40,163 nucleotides of DNA. Source: Halobacteriales archaeon QS_5_68_33. GTDB taxonomy: Archaea; Halobacteriota; Halobacteria; Halobacteriales; Haloarculaceae. Location of the stretch: positions 1 through 40,163 of the forward strand of contig PXRS01000043.1 in the NCBI GenBank assembly GCA_003023785.1, read 5' to 3'. Each line of letters starts with the position of its first letter. The stretch's first letter is position 1. The notes below the pieces were generated by a model. The model did not search any database. It worked only from the letters and a program-made list of their open reading frames with translations, and was not told where the DNA came from. Below are positions 8,186 to 17,603 of the stretch, one piece after another. A program made the position numbers and the translations under genes.

Positions 8186-8779
8186 ATGCCCGACGACGTC
8201 ACCGCCACGGCGTCACTGGCCCTCGACCCCGGCGACACCGTCGTCGAGATGGGCTGTGGGACGGGCGCGAACGTCCCGTACCTCCGGGAGGCGGTCGGTC
8301 CAGACGGCCGGGTGGTCGGCGTCGACCTGACGCGGGGGATGCTCCGCCGGGCGGGCGAGCGGGTCGACCGCGAGGGGTGGGACGACGTCAACCTCGTCCG
8401 GGCCGACGCGACGCGCCCGCCCGTCTCCGGCCCCGTCGACGCCGTGCTTGCGACGTTCGTCGTCGGGATGTTCCCGGACCCGAAGCCGGCCATCGACGCC
8501 TGGGTTGACCTGCTGGGACCGGGCGGCCGGGTGGCGCTGCTCAACGCCGGCCGCTCGGACCGGGCGGTCGCCGGGCCGCTGAACCTGGGCTTCCGAGCGT
8601 TCGTCCGCGCCGCGGCGCCCGGTGACCGAGGCGTCTCGCCCGTCCGGAGCCTCGAACGTCGCGTCGCGGCCGCCCACGACCAGGTCCGGACCCGCTGTGG
8701 CCCGACGGGGTTCGAGGAGTTCGGCGTCGGCTATCTCGGCCTGCAGTGGGGCGAGCGGGTCACGGGCCCCGAGCAATAG
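8186..8779 (+). CDS. class I SAM-dependent methyltransferase
   Basis: This 197-residue protein has motif I as VVEMGCGTGAN, the acidic end of strand 2 as VVGVDLTRGML, motif II-like RADATRPP and motif IV region VLATFVVGMF. That order is typical of UbiE/Methyltransf_11 enzymes. It is short and starts directly in the first Rossmann strand, so the substrate-binding N-terminal cap is minimal. The substrate is unknown. It is the last gene of the dcd cluster, and its ATG sits 3 bp after the regulator stop. Confidence 0.82.
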   Translation: MPDDVTATASLALDPGDTVVEMGCGTGANVPYLREAVGPDGRVVGVDLTRGMLRRAGERVDREGWDDVNLVRADATRPPVSGPVDAVLATFVVGMFPDPKPAIDAWVDLLGPGGRVALLNAGRSDRAVAGPLNLGFRAFVRAAAPGDRGVSPVRSLERRVAAAHDQVRTRCGPTGFEEFGVGYLGLQWGERVTGPEQ

Positions 8780-8858
8780 TGTTTATCACGGGAGATTCGG
8801 CGATACCCCGCTAGTCCGGTCCGGAAAAACGCTGTCACCCGGTGACCCGACCGGCTCA

Positions 8859-8921
8859 TACGGTCGGTTTGTTTGCCGCCCCGGGGCGGCGAAATTCTCG
8901 ACAGACTCACAGCCGGCAGTA
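8859..8921. mobile_element. family II inverted-repeat element (copy 1, 63 bp)
   Basis: The right end rc is TACTGCCGGCTGTGAGTC; the left end is TACGGTCGGTTTG. The core is the palindrome CGCCGCCCCGGGGCGGCG. It is flanked by TCA on both sides (8856-8858 and 8922-8924), a clean 3-bp duplication. The right half matches the copy at 29982-30059, while the left end looks like family III termini, so this may be a shortened or hybrid copy. It has no ORF. Confidence 0.82.
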
Positions 8922-8969
8922 TCACCCGTGCAACCAAATCCATCGAGCCCTAACCGGCGAGCGAGAGCC

Positions 8970-9970
8970 ATGGACCTCGACGTCCGCCTGGAGCCACACC
9001 CGCGAGTGGTGGACGCCTCGCTTTTGGTCGCCGTCGTCGTCCTGCTGGCGACGGGGGCCACCAGCCTCGTCTCCGGGTCGCCGGGGCGCGCGTGGGTGTT
9101 CGACGTCCACGTCGTCGTCGGCCTCGCCACCGTGGTCCTGCTGGCCTGGAAACTCCGGCGGGTGCGCCACCGGGTCGCGCCCGACCGCCTCGACGGGACG
9201 CGGCTCGTCTCGGTCCTGCTGGCCGTCGTCGCGACGGGGGCGCTCGCGACCGGCGTCTGGTGGGTGTTCGGCGGGCGACTCGACCTCGGTCCGTGGGGGC
9301 TGTTGAACCTCCACATCGGGCTGGGGTTGCTCGTCCCCGTGCTGCTGGTCGTCCACCTGCGCCGCCGATTTGCGCTCCCGCGACGGGAGGCGGTCGCCGA
9401 CCGCCGCAACGCGCTCCGGTACGCGGCGGTCGTCGGCGCGGGGGCGCTGGCCTGGCGGGCACAGGAGACGGCCAACGCGGCGCTCGACACCGCGGGCGCC
9501 GAGCGGCGGTTCACCGGGTCCCGGGAGCGCGGCAGCGGCGACGGCAACGCCTTCCCCGTGACCTCCTGGGTCGCCGACGACCCCGACCCGGTCGACGCGG
9601 AGTCGTGGACGCTCGCGGTCTCAGGGCGCGTGACGACGCCGCTCGAACTCACCCGCGACGACGTGACGCCCGGTGGGGACGAGACCGACGCGTCGACCGC
9701 CGGCGAGTCGCCGGTCGACCCCGCCGGCGAGAAGCGCGCCCTGCTCGACTGCACGAGCGGGTGGTACTCCGAGCACGACTGGCAAGGGGTTCGGGTCGGC
9801 GAGTTGCTCGACGTCGGGAACTCTCGCACGGCCACGGCGCGCCGATGCGTCTGGTCGCGCCCGGACGGCGGGGCTTCCAGTGGGTCAAGTGGGTCGAGGC
9901 GGTCCGCGTGACCCGCCGGCGCGAACTCGGCGAGTGGGTCGCCGTCTTCGTCAGCGGCCTCGACGGCTGA
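8970..9970 (+). pseudogene. membrane-anchored molybdopterin oxidoreductase, disrupted
   Basis: The N-terminal half has four or five membrane segments (about residues 10-150). A sulfite-oxidase-type molybdopterin domain follows, with FPVTSWVAD, the [16 protein letters not shown] strand and the molybdenum-ligand cysteine 261 in [10 protein letters not shown]. After GELLDVG (near 9815) the frame is lost. The true C-terminus, [19 protein letters not shown] … VSGLDG, continues in another frame right after the break. Relatives have several dozen more residues here, so an internal deletion has removed part of the active site. The product is very likely inactive. Confidence 0.82.
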
Positions 9971-9971
9971 C

Positions 9972-10859
9972 CTACACGAACGACGGCCCGGAGACGGTCT
10001 CGTCTTCGGCCTCCTTCCAGGAGTGGGTCGGCTCCCAGTCGAGCAGTTCTCCGGCCTTCGCGGTCGAGAAACCGGATTCGTCGCCCTCCAGGGTACAGTC
10101 CTCGGGCAGGTCGCCGTAGCCGGCCTCGATGGCCCCTGCCGTGGGAACGCCAAGGAAGTTGTCGGCGGCGAAGGCGTTGAGCACCTCGTGGCCCTCGAAG
10201 TCGGCGTCGAGCGCGGCCGCGACCATGTCGACGACGTCCCGGACGTCGATGTACGACCAGAGGTTACCGAAGCGACCGGCGGAGTCCAGCGAGAACTCCT
10301 CGCGGACGTCGGTGACCAGGTACCGGCCGGGGTACTGGATCCAGGAGGGGCGGATCGAGGCGACGGGCACGTCGTAGGCGTTCGTGACGCGCTCGGCGGC
10401 GGCCTCGCCCGCGAGCTTCGACGTCTCGTAGGCGTTCCACGGTCGGACGGGGTGGTCCTCGGTCACCGGGAGGTGTTCGGGGAGTCCCGGTTCGGGGTAG
10501 TGGGTGCCGTAGACCGTCTCGCTGGAGGCCCAGACGATATCGGCGCCGGCGCGGCCGGCGGCATCGAGGACGTTGAACGTGCTGATGGCGTTGTTCTCGT
10601 AGACGTGGCCGCCGGCGTGGTTCTCCTCGTGAGGGATGTTCCCGAAGTGGACGACTGCGGCGGGGTCGTGGTCGACGACCGTCTCCCAGGCGTCGGCCCG
10701 TTCGGTCAGGTCGACGGCCTGGAAGGAGACGCCGTCGACGTCCAGGTCCGCGGGGAGTTCCAGGTCCACGGCGACGACGTCGTAGTCGAACCGCAGGTCC
10801 TCGACGATCCAGCTACCGGCGCCGCCGAGCGCGCCGGTCACGATGACTGTCTCGGTCAT
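9972..10859 (-). CDS. NAD-dependent epimerase/dehydratase (extended SDR)
   Basis: This 295-residue protein has the Rossmann motif TGALGGAGSWIVEDL at the N-terminus and the catalytic YxxxK in NAYETSK. VWASSETVYG supplies the catalytic serine region, and SIRPSWIQYPGRY is typical of the sugar epimerase branch. HFGNIPHEE is reminiscent of uronate dehydrogenases and related hexose-oxidising SDRs, so a sugar substrate is plausible. The stop lies 2 bp from the end of the broken oxidoreductase on the other strand. It is complete. Confidence 0.85.
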   Translation of the reverse strand: MTETVIVTGALGGAGSWIVEDLRFDYDVVAVDLELPADLDVDGVSFQAVDLTERADAWETVVDHDPAAVVHFGNIPHEENHAGGHVYENNAISTFNVLDAAGRAGADIVWASSETVYGTHYPEPGLPEHLPVTEDHPVRPWNAYETSKLAGEAAAERVTNAYDVPVASIRPSWIQYPGRYLVTDVREEFSLDSAGRFGNLWSYIDVRDVVDMVAAALDADFEGHEVLNAFAADNFLGVPTAGAIEAGYGDLPEDCTLEGDESGFSTAKAGELLDWEPTHSWKEAEDETVSGPSFV

Positions 10860-10901
10860 GGATACGATGAGGGAGCGAACGGCGTAAGCGCTCGGATACC
10901 C

Positions 10902-11549
10902 CTACAGGAGTGTCGCGAGCGTCTCGAAGTCCGGGACCGTCGGCCCCTCGGCGGCGGCGTCGACGTGGACCGCCTCGAACCCGTGCGCCCGGGCGCCCGC
11001 GATGTCGGGTTCGTAGTCGTCGCCGACCATGACGAGCGTGCCGGGGTCGCCGCCGGCCGCGCCCCTCGCCCGTTCCCGCGCGGCCTCGTAGATGGCCGCA
11101 TCGGGCTTGGTCGCCGCGATGGCGGGGTCGTGGGACGCCACGCGGACGTCGAAGCGTTCGAGGAGTCCCTGGCGCTCGACCTTGCCGAACTGGACCTCGG
11201 GGATGCCGTTGGTCAGGATCCCGAGCGTGTGCCGGTCGGCGAGTTTCGCCACCGCGTCGGCGACGCCGGGAACCGGTTCGACGGCCGCGAACTCGCAGTG
11301 GATCAGGTTTTCGGCCAGTTCTGCGGGGTCGGCGTCGAGGTCGAACGCCGTGCAGACGTCGGCGAACGCCCGGCAGTAGGGGTCCGCGACGAAGGTCCCG
11401 AAGTGGTGATAGAAGCGGTCGTTGTAGCGGTCGATCCACGCTTCCTCGGCAGTGCCGACCGTCCGCTCGACGGCCTCCCGGACGATGGGGCCGTACTCGC
11501 CCGGCCAGCGAACCAGCGTCCCGTCCACGTCGAAGAACATCGTCGTCAT
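10902..11549 (-). CDS. HAD-superfamily hydrolase
   Basis: This 215-residue protein has all HAD motifs: the nucleophile Asp7 and acid Asp9 in FFDVDGTLVRW, motif II Thr/Asn in LGILTNGIPE, the lysine in AIAATKPDAAIY, and motif IV VMVGDDYEPDIAGA. A helical cap occupies about residues 15-95. It resembles YjjG/haloacid dehalogenase-like phosphatases. The substrate is unknown; nucleotide or sugar phosphates are typical. It lies upstream of the epimerase on the same strand, 42 bp away. Confidence 0.87.
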   Translation of the reverse strand: MTTMFFDVDGTLVRWPGEYGPIVREAVERTVGTAEEAWIDRYNDRFYHHFGTFVADPYCRAFADVCTAFDLDADPAELAENLIHCEFAAVEPVPGVADAVAKLADRHTLGILTNGIPEVQFGKVERQGLLERFDVRVASHDPAIAATKPDAAIYEAARERARGAAGGDPGTLVMVGDDYEPDIAGARAHGFEAVHVDAAAEGPTVPDFETLATLL

Positions 11550-11657
11550 GCCCGGTGGTTTCGCGGGCCGGTGAAAAGCCTGTTCGCGGCGTGTGACGGT
11601 GCCCCGGGAACGCCGGGATCCGCGGTCACTCGGCGGTATCGGCGGATTGGCCGCTGC

Positions 11658-12077
11658 TCACTCGCCAGTGTCGACGGGTTGGCCCCCCTCCGTGGGGGGC
11701 GCGACATGGTCGATGTAGGACTCGGCGTCGGGGTCGTTGACCCGGACACGGACGTGGATCTCCCCGAGTTCGTCGGGGTCGCCGACGGCGAAGTTGACGA
11801 CTTCCTCGAAGGCGGCCTGCTTCTTCAGGTCGAACGAGAACGTATCGCCCGACAGCGACCCGAAGAAGACGCCCCGGGCGGTGTCGAGGATCTCCTGGCG
11901 GTGCAGGAGTTCCGAGAGGTGTTCGAGGTCGTGGGTCGTCGCCCGCAGCTCGCCGTGGCCCTCTTCGACCTCGGCGGTCGGGAAAACCTCCCGGATCGCG
12001 TCGGCCACCCGGTCGGTCACCTCCGTGTCGTAGACCGGCGCGGTCACCTGCACGTCGACGCTGTAGACGGTACTCAC
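11658..12077 (-). CDS. UPF0201 family RNA-binding-fold protein
   Basis: This 139-residue protein has the UPF0201 (DUF54) layout: VDVQVTAPVYDTEVTDRVAD, then EVEEGHGELRATTHDLEHLS, then IHVRVRVNDP and PPTEGG near the end. Archaeal members have a ribosomal-protein-L5-like fold, and the function is unestablished. The gene overlaps the upstream UPF0200 gene by 4 bp (ATGA), and the two families are neighbours in many archaea, so a joint role is likely. Confidence 0.85.
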   Translation of the reverse strand: MSTVYSVDVQVTAPVYDTEVTDRVADAIREVFPTAEVEEGHGELRATTHDLEHLSELLHRQEILDTARGVFFGSLSGDTFSFDLKKQAAFEEVVNFAVGDPDELGEIHVRVRVNDPDAESYIDHVAPPTEGGQPVDTGE

Positions 12078-12703
12078 GCGTGGTCAGTGTGTTCCGCGGG
12101 TTGGTTCGCTTCGGTTGCTCCCTTCGCCTCGATCCCCTCGAGGTCCGTGGCGGCGTCGACCCCCTCGGTCAGGAGCGTCCGGACCCGTTCGTGGAACGCC
12201 TCCAGGGTGCCGTCGTTGCGGACGGTACAGTCGGCCACGGCCATCGCCTCGCCCATGCCGAACCCGAGTTCGCGCTCGTCGCGTTTCTCGATGGACTCGC
12301 CGCCAGCCTCGGCGCACGCGTCCCGGCCCCGCAGGTCAAGGCGTTCGGCACGTTCCTCGTCGGGCGCGGTGATCTCGACGAGCAGGAACTCTTCGCCGAA
12401 GGCCTCGACGAAGCGCTCGACCTCGACGTCGGAGCGGATGCCGTCGACGAGGACCGTCTCGCTGTCCGCGAGGTGTTCGCGGATCCGGGGGAGCGACCTC
12501 TGGGCGATGGCGTCGGGTCCGTTCTCCTCGCGAAGCGTCCGGGCCATCTCCCCGTGGTGGGTCGCCGGGTCCAGCCCCCGGTCCCGGCAGGCCTGCCGGA
12601 CGACGTCCCCCATGGTCACGACCGGGATGTCGCGTTCGCGGGCGACCGTCGCCGCTTCGCTCTTGCCGCTGCCCGGCAGTCCCACGGTGCCGATGACTGT
12701 CAT
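12074..12703 (-). CDS. UPF0200 family P-loop kinase-like protein
   Basis: This 209-residue protein starts MTVIGTVGLPGSGKS with a Walker A motif at residues 8-15. It continues with GDVVRQAC, VLVDGIRSDVE and a lid-like RLDLRGR region. The fold resembles dephospho-CoA and adenylate kinases. The archaeal UPF0200 substrate is not established to my knowledge, so I give no enzyme name. A TATA-like CTTATG lies about 30 bp before the start. It is translationally coupled to UPF0201 (4-bp overlap). Confidence 0.85.
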   Translation of the reverse strand: MTVIGTVGLPGSGKSEAATVARERDIPVVTMGDVVRQACRDRGLDPATHHGEMARTLREENGPDAIAQRSLPRIREHLADSETVLVDGIRSDVEVERFVEAFGEEFLLVEITAPDEERAERLDLRGRDACAEAGGESIEKRDERELGFGMGEAMAVADCTVRNDGTLEAFHERVRTLLTEGVDAATDLEGIEAKGATEANQPAEHTDHA

Positions 12704-12739
12704 TGGTCTCTGGGTACTGCCAGCCCCCGCATAAGAACT

Positions 12740-12914
12740 GCGTCTCGATTTCGCTCTCTCCGGTGTAGTTGGCGCGGCGGATCCGAGCGGCCGGGTGTAT
12801 CGCGTTCACGAGGGTGGCGCCGGGACACGGAGTTGAGACAGACGACGCTGCCGACGCGGCTGGCCGAGGACGCTCGCCCGAAGTCCCATGTAGGCACCGA
12901 CCCTACCCCCGGAT
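12740..12914. other. intergenic promoter region, no gene seen
   Basis: This is the region between the divergent UPF0200 and cytochrome P450 genes. It should hold both promoters. No conserved frame was found. Confidence 0.4.
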
Positions 12915-14315
12915 ATGGCGGGTTCCACACCTGCAGACGCCGGGGAAGGGGCCGACGAGGGCGGCCGGGGGAGCGGAACGGTCGGGACCCGTCCCGCCAG
13001 CGCCGCGCCGGGGCCGGCGGGGTTGCCCCTCCTCGGCAATACCCTCGCGTTTCTCCGGGACCCGGTCGGCTTCTACGACGAACTGGCGGCCTACGAGTCG
13101 GACGTCGTCGCGTACAACATCGCCGGCGACGACGGCTACATGGTCCGCCACCCCGAGGCCATCCAGCGGGTGCTCGTGACCGACGCGAGCGACTTCCGGC
13201 GGGCGCAGATCACACAGGACTCGCTGGGACAGGTCGCCGACGGCGGGCTCTTCCTGAACGAGGGCGAGCAGTGGCAGCGCGAGCGGACCGCCCTCCAGCC
13301 CGCCTTCTACCGGGACCGCGTCGAGACCTACGCCGAGATGATGGTCCGGTACGCCGAGCAGCGCGCCGACGCCTGGCGCGGGCGGGACGCCGTGACCGTC
13401 AGCGACGAGATGCGGACGCTCGCGCTCGAGGTCCTCACGAAGACGCTCCTGGACGTGGACATCCGGGGCCGCGAGTCGGAGATCGGCGACGCCGCCGAGA
13501 GGCTCACCGCGAACTTCGACGCCGGGACCGTCTCGGCGTTCCTCCCGATGTGGGTCCCGACCCCGCAGAACCGCCGCGCCAAGCGCGCGCTCGCGGCCTT
13601 CGACTCGACCATCGAGGACCTCGTGGCCCAGCGCCGCGCCGGCGAGGGGGACCCCGAGGACCTGCTTTCGATCCTCCTCGACGTGGAGTTCGAGGACGGG
13701 ACCGGCCTCTCCGAGCAGGACGTCCGCGACAACCTCTTTACGTTCCTCGTCGCCGGCCACGAGACCACCGCACTGACGCTCTCGTATGCCTGCATGCTCC
13801 TGGCGAACCACCCCGACGCGCAGGCGAAGCTCCACGCCGAACTCGACGCGGTGCTCGGCGACGAGGCGCCCACCGCGGCGAACCTGTTCGAACTCGGCTA
13901 CCTGGGCCACGTCGTCGACGAGGCCCTCAGGCTCTACCCGCCCGCCTACACCGTCTTCCGGGAGCCGACGACGGACGTCACGCTCGGCGGCTACGACATC
14001 CCGGCGGGATCGATCGTCACCCTCCCGCAGCAGGTCGTCCACCGCGACGACCGCTGGTTCGACGACCCCGACGCCTTCCGGCCCGAACGCTGGGCCGAGG
14101 ACCGCGACCGCCCGGAGTACGCCTACTTCCCGTTCGGCGGCGGCCCGCGCCACTGCATCGGGATGCGCTTCGCCCTGATGGAGGCGAAACTCGTCCTCGC
14201 GACGCTCGCCCGATGCTTCGCGTTCGAACCCGGCACCGAGCCCCCCATCGACCTCTCGATGCAGCTCACCCTCCAGCCGTCCGAGCCCATCAGCGTGGCG
14301 CTCACGGAGCGATGA
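12915..14315 (+). CDS. cytochrome P450
   Basis: This 466-residue haem monooxygenase has the N-terminal PGPAGLPLLGNTLAFLRDPV, the I-helix oxygen-activating motif AGHETT (280-285) and the ExxR motif EALR. The PERW region is present, and the haem-binding loop FPFGGGPRHCIG has axial Cys414. No membrane anchor is visible. The first 30 residues are a low-complexity acidic/Gly extension of the haloarchaeal kind. The substrate and redox partner are unknown, and no ferredoxin reductase lies nearby. A small inverted-repeat element begins four bases after its stop codon. Confidence 0.93.
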   Translation: MAGSTPADAGEGADEGGRGSGTVGTRPASAAPGPAGLPLLGNTLAFLRDPVGFYDELAAYESDVVAYNIAGDDGYMVRHPEAIQRVLVTDASDFRRAQITQDSLGQVADGGLFLNEGEQWQRERTALQPAFYRDRVETYAEMMVRYAEQRADAWRGRDAVTVSDEMRTLALEVLTKTLLDVDIRGRESEIGDAAERLTANFDAGTVSAFLPMWVPTPQNRRAKRALAAFDSTIEDLVAQRRAGEGDPEDLLSILLDVEFEDGTGLSEQDVRDNLFTFLVAGHETTALTLSYACMLLANHPDAQAKLHAELDAVLGDEAPTAANLFELGYLGHVVDEALRLYPPAYTVFREPTTDVTLGGYDIPAGSIVTLPQQVVHRDDRWFDDPDAFRPERWAEDRDRPEYAYFPFGGGPRHCIGMRFALMEAKLVLATLARCFAFEPGTEPPIDLSMQLTLQPSEPISVALTER

Positions 14316-14319
14316 CTGA

Positions 14320-14427
14320 TACTGTCGGACACAAGTACGTGAACGTATTCGTCGACGTTCGGGGACATGCATCTCGAAGACCCCGAAACAGTCACCGGAG
14401 CGGTGGCATCACTTGTGTCCGATAGTA
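14320..14427 (+). mobile_element. family I inverted-repeat element (copy 2, 108 bp)
   Basis: Termini are TACTGTCGGACACAAGT and ACTTGTGTCCGATAGTA, one mismatch over 17 bp. It is flanked by TGA at 14317-14319 and TGA at 14428-14430. It differs from the copy at 36348-36455 at about seven positions, and both are exactly 108 bp. The left TGA lies one base beyond the TGA stop of the P450 gene. It has no coding capacity. Confidence 0.9.
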
Positions 14428-14542
14428 TGAAGCGGCGCCCGCGGCCGAACGACGTGGCGGACGTGGCGGCTTCATCGCCTCGAATCGTGGCGGCGCAGCC
14501 GCGCTGCCGCCGCGCTGTGCCCGCAGGGAGCGCAGCGACTGA

Positions 14543-14570
14543 TGCTGTCGGACACGAGTACGTGAACACG
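14543..14570 (+). mobile_element. family I element remnant (left end only)
   Basis: TGCTGTCGGACACGAGT followed by ACGTGAAC matches the left end of the copy at 36348 and is preceded by TGA (14540-14542). No right end follows; the match ends near 14570, just before the truncated FxsA gene. The region between 14430 and 14542 holds only GC-rich, GCAGCGC-type repeats. Confidence 0.7.
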
Positions 14571-14622
14571 CGAATCGGGAGGACACCCCTCGAAAAAAGG
14601 CGACGCGTTTCTCCTCGTCTTC

Positions 14623-15141
14623 GTGGCCGCGGAGATCGGCCCGGTGCTCACGGTCCTCATCGTCGTCCTGACGGCGCTTCTCGGCATGTTGCTGGTCCGC
14701 GCCGAGGGCCGCCACACCGTCCGGACGACCCAGCAGAAACTCGCCGAGGGGGAGATCCCCACCGACGAACTGCTGGACGGCGGGCTCCTCCTCGTGGCCG
14801 GTGCGCTGACGCTCACGCCCGGCCTCGTCACGGACGCGCTCGGGATCATCCTGGTCTTTCCGCTGACCCGGGTCCCGATCCGGGCGGTCGTCCGCGATTA
14901 CGTCGTGGTGCCCTACGTCGACAAGAAAACCGGCGGGTTCGCCACCGGCAACGTCTACGTCGGCGAGTTCCCGTTCGGCGGCGAGGGGTCCGACGCCGCC
15001 GGCGCGGGCGCCGGCGTCGACCCCGGCCCCGGCGGGTTCGGCGGGACCGGCACGGGCAGTGGCGAAACCGAGGACGCTTACGACCTGAGCGAGGACGCCT
15101 ACGAGGTCGAGTTCGAGGACGAGGACGGCGACGGCGATTGA
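14623..15141 (+). CDS. fxsA: FxsA family membrane protein, 5'-truncated
   Basis: The family signature is clear: EIGPVLTVLIVVLTALLGM, VRAEGRHTVRTTQQKLAEGE, then LLDGGLLLVAGALTLTPGLV and LGIILVFPLTR. Bacterial FxsA is an inner-membrane protein of unclear function, linked to phage exclusion. The GTG at 14623 is the only start in frame. Upstream codons still read family-like GDAFLLVF, but the first basic residues and half of helix 1 are missing and a stop sits at 14563. The lost N-terminus and the broken element just upstream suggest a deletion. The protein may still insert in the membrane. It has a Gly/acidic C-terminal tail. Confidence 0.75.
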   Translation: MAAEIGPVLTVLIVVLTALLGMLLVRAEGRHTVRTTQQKLAEGEIPTDELLDGGLLLVAGALTLTPGLVTDALGIILVFPLTRVPIRAVVRDYVVVPYVDKKTGGFATGNVYVGEFPFGGEGSDAAGAGAGVDPGPGGFGGTGTGSGETEDAYDLSEDAYEVEFEDEDGDGD

Positions 15142-15224
15142 CCGGAAACCGCTCGGCGGCGCCGCCTGCGGACGAAAGGTAATTCTTAAACCGTGCCGTC
15201 GGGAACCTGTGAACGCGCTCGCCC

Positions 15225-15298
15225 GGGCCAATAGCTCAGTTAGGTTGAGCGCTCGGCTGATAACCGGGAGGTCTCCGGTTCAAATCCGGATTGGCCCA
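15225..15298 (+). tRNA. tRNA-Ile (GAT)
   Basis: The 74-nt cloverleaf has acceptor GGGCCAA pairing with TTGGCCC, a D-arm with AGCTCAGTTAGGTTGAGC, and an anticodon loop CTGATAA giving anticodon GAT. The T-arm is CCGGTTCAAATCCGG, with discriminator A. No intron and no encoded CCA are present. A TATA-like TTCTTAAAC lies about 40 bp upstream. A T-rich GTTTTACT follows and may be part of the terminator. Confidence 0.96.
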
Positions 15299-15342
15299 CT
15301 GTTTTACTGCGAGCAACACGCGAGCAGCAAATCGTGCCGCCG

Positions 15343-15402
15343 GAGGATTTGAACCAGGGAGGGGCTCTGCTCCGACCGTGGTTCAAATCCGCGTTGGCCC
15401 GC
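15343..15402. repeat. tRNA T-arm-like inverted repeat and tRNA 3' fragment
   Basis: Downstream of tRNA-Ile, GGATTTGAACCA and TGGTTCAAATCC form a perfect 12-bp inverted repeat around a GC-rich loop (GAGGGGCTCTGCTCC). The right arm continues into GCGTTGGCCCG, echoing the tRNA 3' end (ATTGGCCCA). This may be a relic of integration at the tRNA gene or a decayed second tRNA. No integrase is present in the window. Confidence 0.55.
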
Positions 15403-15439
15403 TCCTTCTCCCGGCGCCGTTTGGTCTGTCCGGCGCTCA

Positions 15440-15518
15440 TACGGTCGGTTGTCAGTCGTTTCCGGGATTCACCCGCCACCCGCCCGGCGAATCACCGGCA
15501 CACAGTTAACCGACCGTA
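15440..15518. mobile_element. family III inverted-repeat element (copy 1, 79 bp)
   Basis: Termini are TACGGTCGGTTGTCAG and (rc of right end) TACGGTCGGTTAACTG. It is flanked by TCA at 15437-15439 and TCA at 15519-15521. The right-hand TCA is the TGA stop codon of the ABC permease on the minus strand. The centre carries GGGATTCACCCGCC / GGCGAATCACCGG, homologous to the split copy at 31696-31879. It has no ORF. Confidence 0.88.
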
Positions 15519-16750
15519 TCACTCGTACCTGAGCGCTTCGATGGGGTCGACGCGGGCGGCCCGCCAGGCCGGGTACAGGCCCGCGACGGCGCCGACGGCG
15601 ATGCCGACGACGACGGCGACGACGAACCACCGGGGCGCCAGGGTGAGAGGGATCTCGGCGTAGGCGGTGGCCGCCCATCCCCCGAGGACGCCGACCGGGA
15701 CGCCCAGCGCCGCGCCGACGAGTCCCAGGAGGACCGCCTCGGTCAGGAACAGGCCCATCACCTCGCGGTTGCGCGCGCCGATGGCCTTCATGATCCCGAT
15801 CTCGCGGGTGCGTTCGGTGACGCTGACGAGCATGATGTTGGCGATGCCGACCGCGCCGACCACCAGGGCGATGACGGCGATGCCCGTGACGAAGCGGGTG
15901 AGGCGGGCGACGATCTCCTCGACCTCCTCTGCGAGGTCGCCGCTGGTCCGGGCGAGCAACCGGGAGCCGTCGGGGGCGAGTTCGGCCGCGTCGGTCCCGG
16001 GGAAAGTGCGCTCGACCCGGTCGCGGACGGTTTCGGTCTCGGCGGGGTCGGCGACGACGGTCACCTGCGGATAGACGCGCTGGTTCTCGCCGATCGTGGG
16101 GCTCTCGACGACCGTGTCGTAGAGCGGGTCGGTCGGGACGAACACCCGCGGTTCCGAGCCGAAGGCCTCGAAGGGCAACTGCCCCGCCGACCCGTTTATC
16201 AGGCCGACGACGGTGAGGTTGCGCGTCCGGCCGCCGGCCAGCGTGAGCGTCACGGTGTCGCCGACGGTCGCGTTCGTCTCGAACGTGCGCGCCGCTCTTC
16301 TGTTGAGCACCGCTTCGTCCGCCCTCATCTCGAAGGACTCGCCGGCGGCGAAGGAGGCCGACTCGAAGGCCGCGGGCGTCGTCGCGGTGGCTCGCGTGCG
16401 CGCGACGGTGTCGTTCGCGTGACTGATGGCGGTCACCGACAGGACCCCGCGCGGGACGACCCGCTGGACGCCCGCCAGGCGCTCGAACGTCTCGAGGTCC
16501 GTCTCGGTGAAGACGGGCTGGCCGGCGCCGCCGAAACCGTCGTCGTCCTCGGCGGCGACGAGGTAGACGTTGTTCGCGCTGGTATCGCTGATCTGGCCGA
16601 CGACGCTCGCCTGGAGGCTCGCGCCGAACGTGACGAACGTGATCACCGCCGCGATGCCGATCAGGATGCCGAGCGCCGTGAGCCCCGACCGGAGCTTGTG
16701 GGCGCGGATGGCGCGGGCGCTCAGCCGGAGCGTCTCGCCGTAGTCCATGG

Positions 16751-16754
<4 letters not shown>
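15519..16754 (-). CDS. ABC transporter permease, MacB/FtsX family
   Basis: This 411-residue protein has one N-terminal membrane helix (RSGLTALGILIGIAAVITFV). A large extracytoplasmic domain spans about residues 45-270, and a C-terminal FtsX block holds three helices (IAVIALVVGAVGIANIMLVS, FLTEAVLLGLVGAALGVPVG and the last at about 370-395). The conserved SVTERTREIGIMKAIGA and DPIEALRYE motifs are present. It pairs with the ATPase gene, overlapping it by 4 bp. MacB-type pairs export peptides or lipoproteins or couple ATPase cycles to mechanotransmission; the cargo here is unknown. Its stop codon is the target site of a family III element. Confidence 0.92.
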
Positions 16755-17560
<806 letters not shown>

Positions 17561-17603
17561 TGTGGGCGGGGTTACGGCCGGTCGGGCATCAATCTTCGCC
17601 GCG

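Noticed and set aside
10023-12734. Very long open frames on the plus strand across the epimerase, HAD and UPF genes
   Set aside because: They are antisense shadows caused by high GC at third codon positions. The minus-strand frames carry clear family motifs.
15299-15420. A second tRNA gene after tRNA-Ile
   Set aside because: Only T-arm and acceptor-like pieces are present; no D-arm or anticodon arm can be folded.
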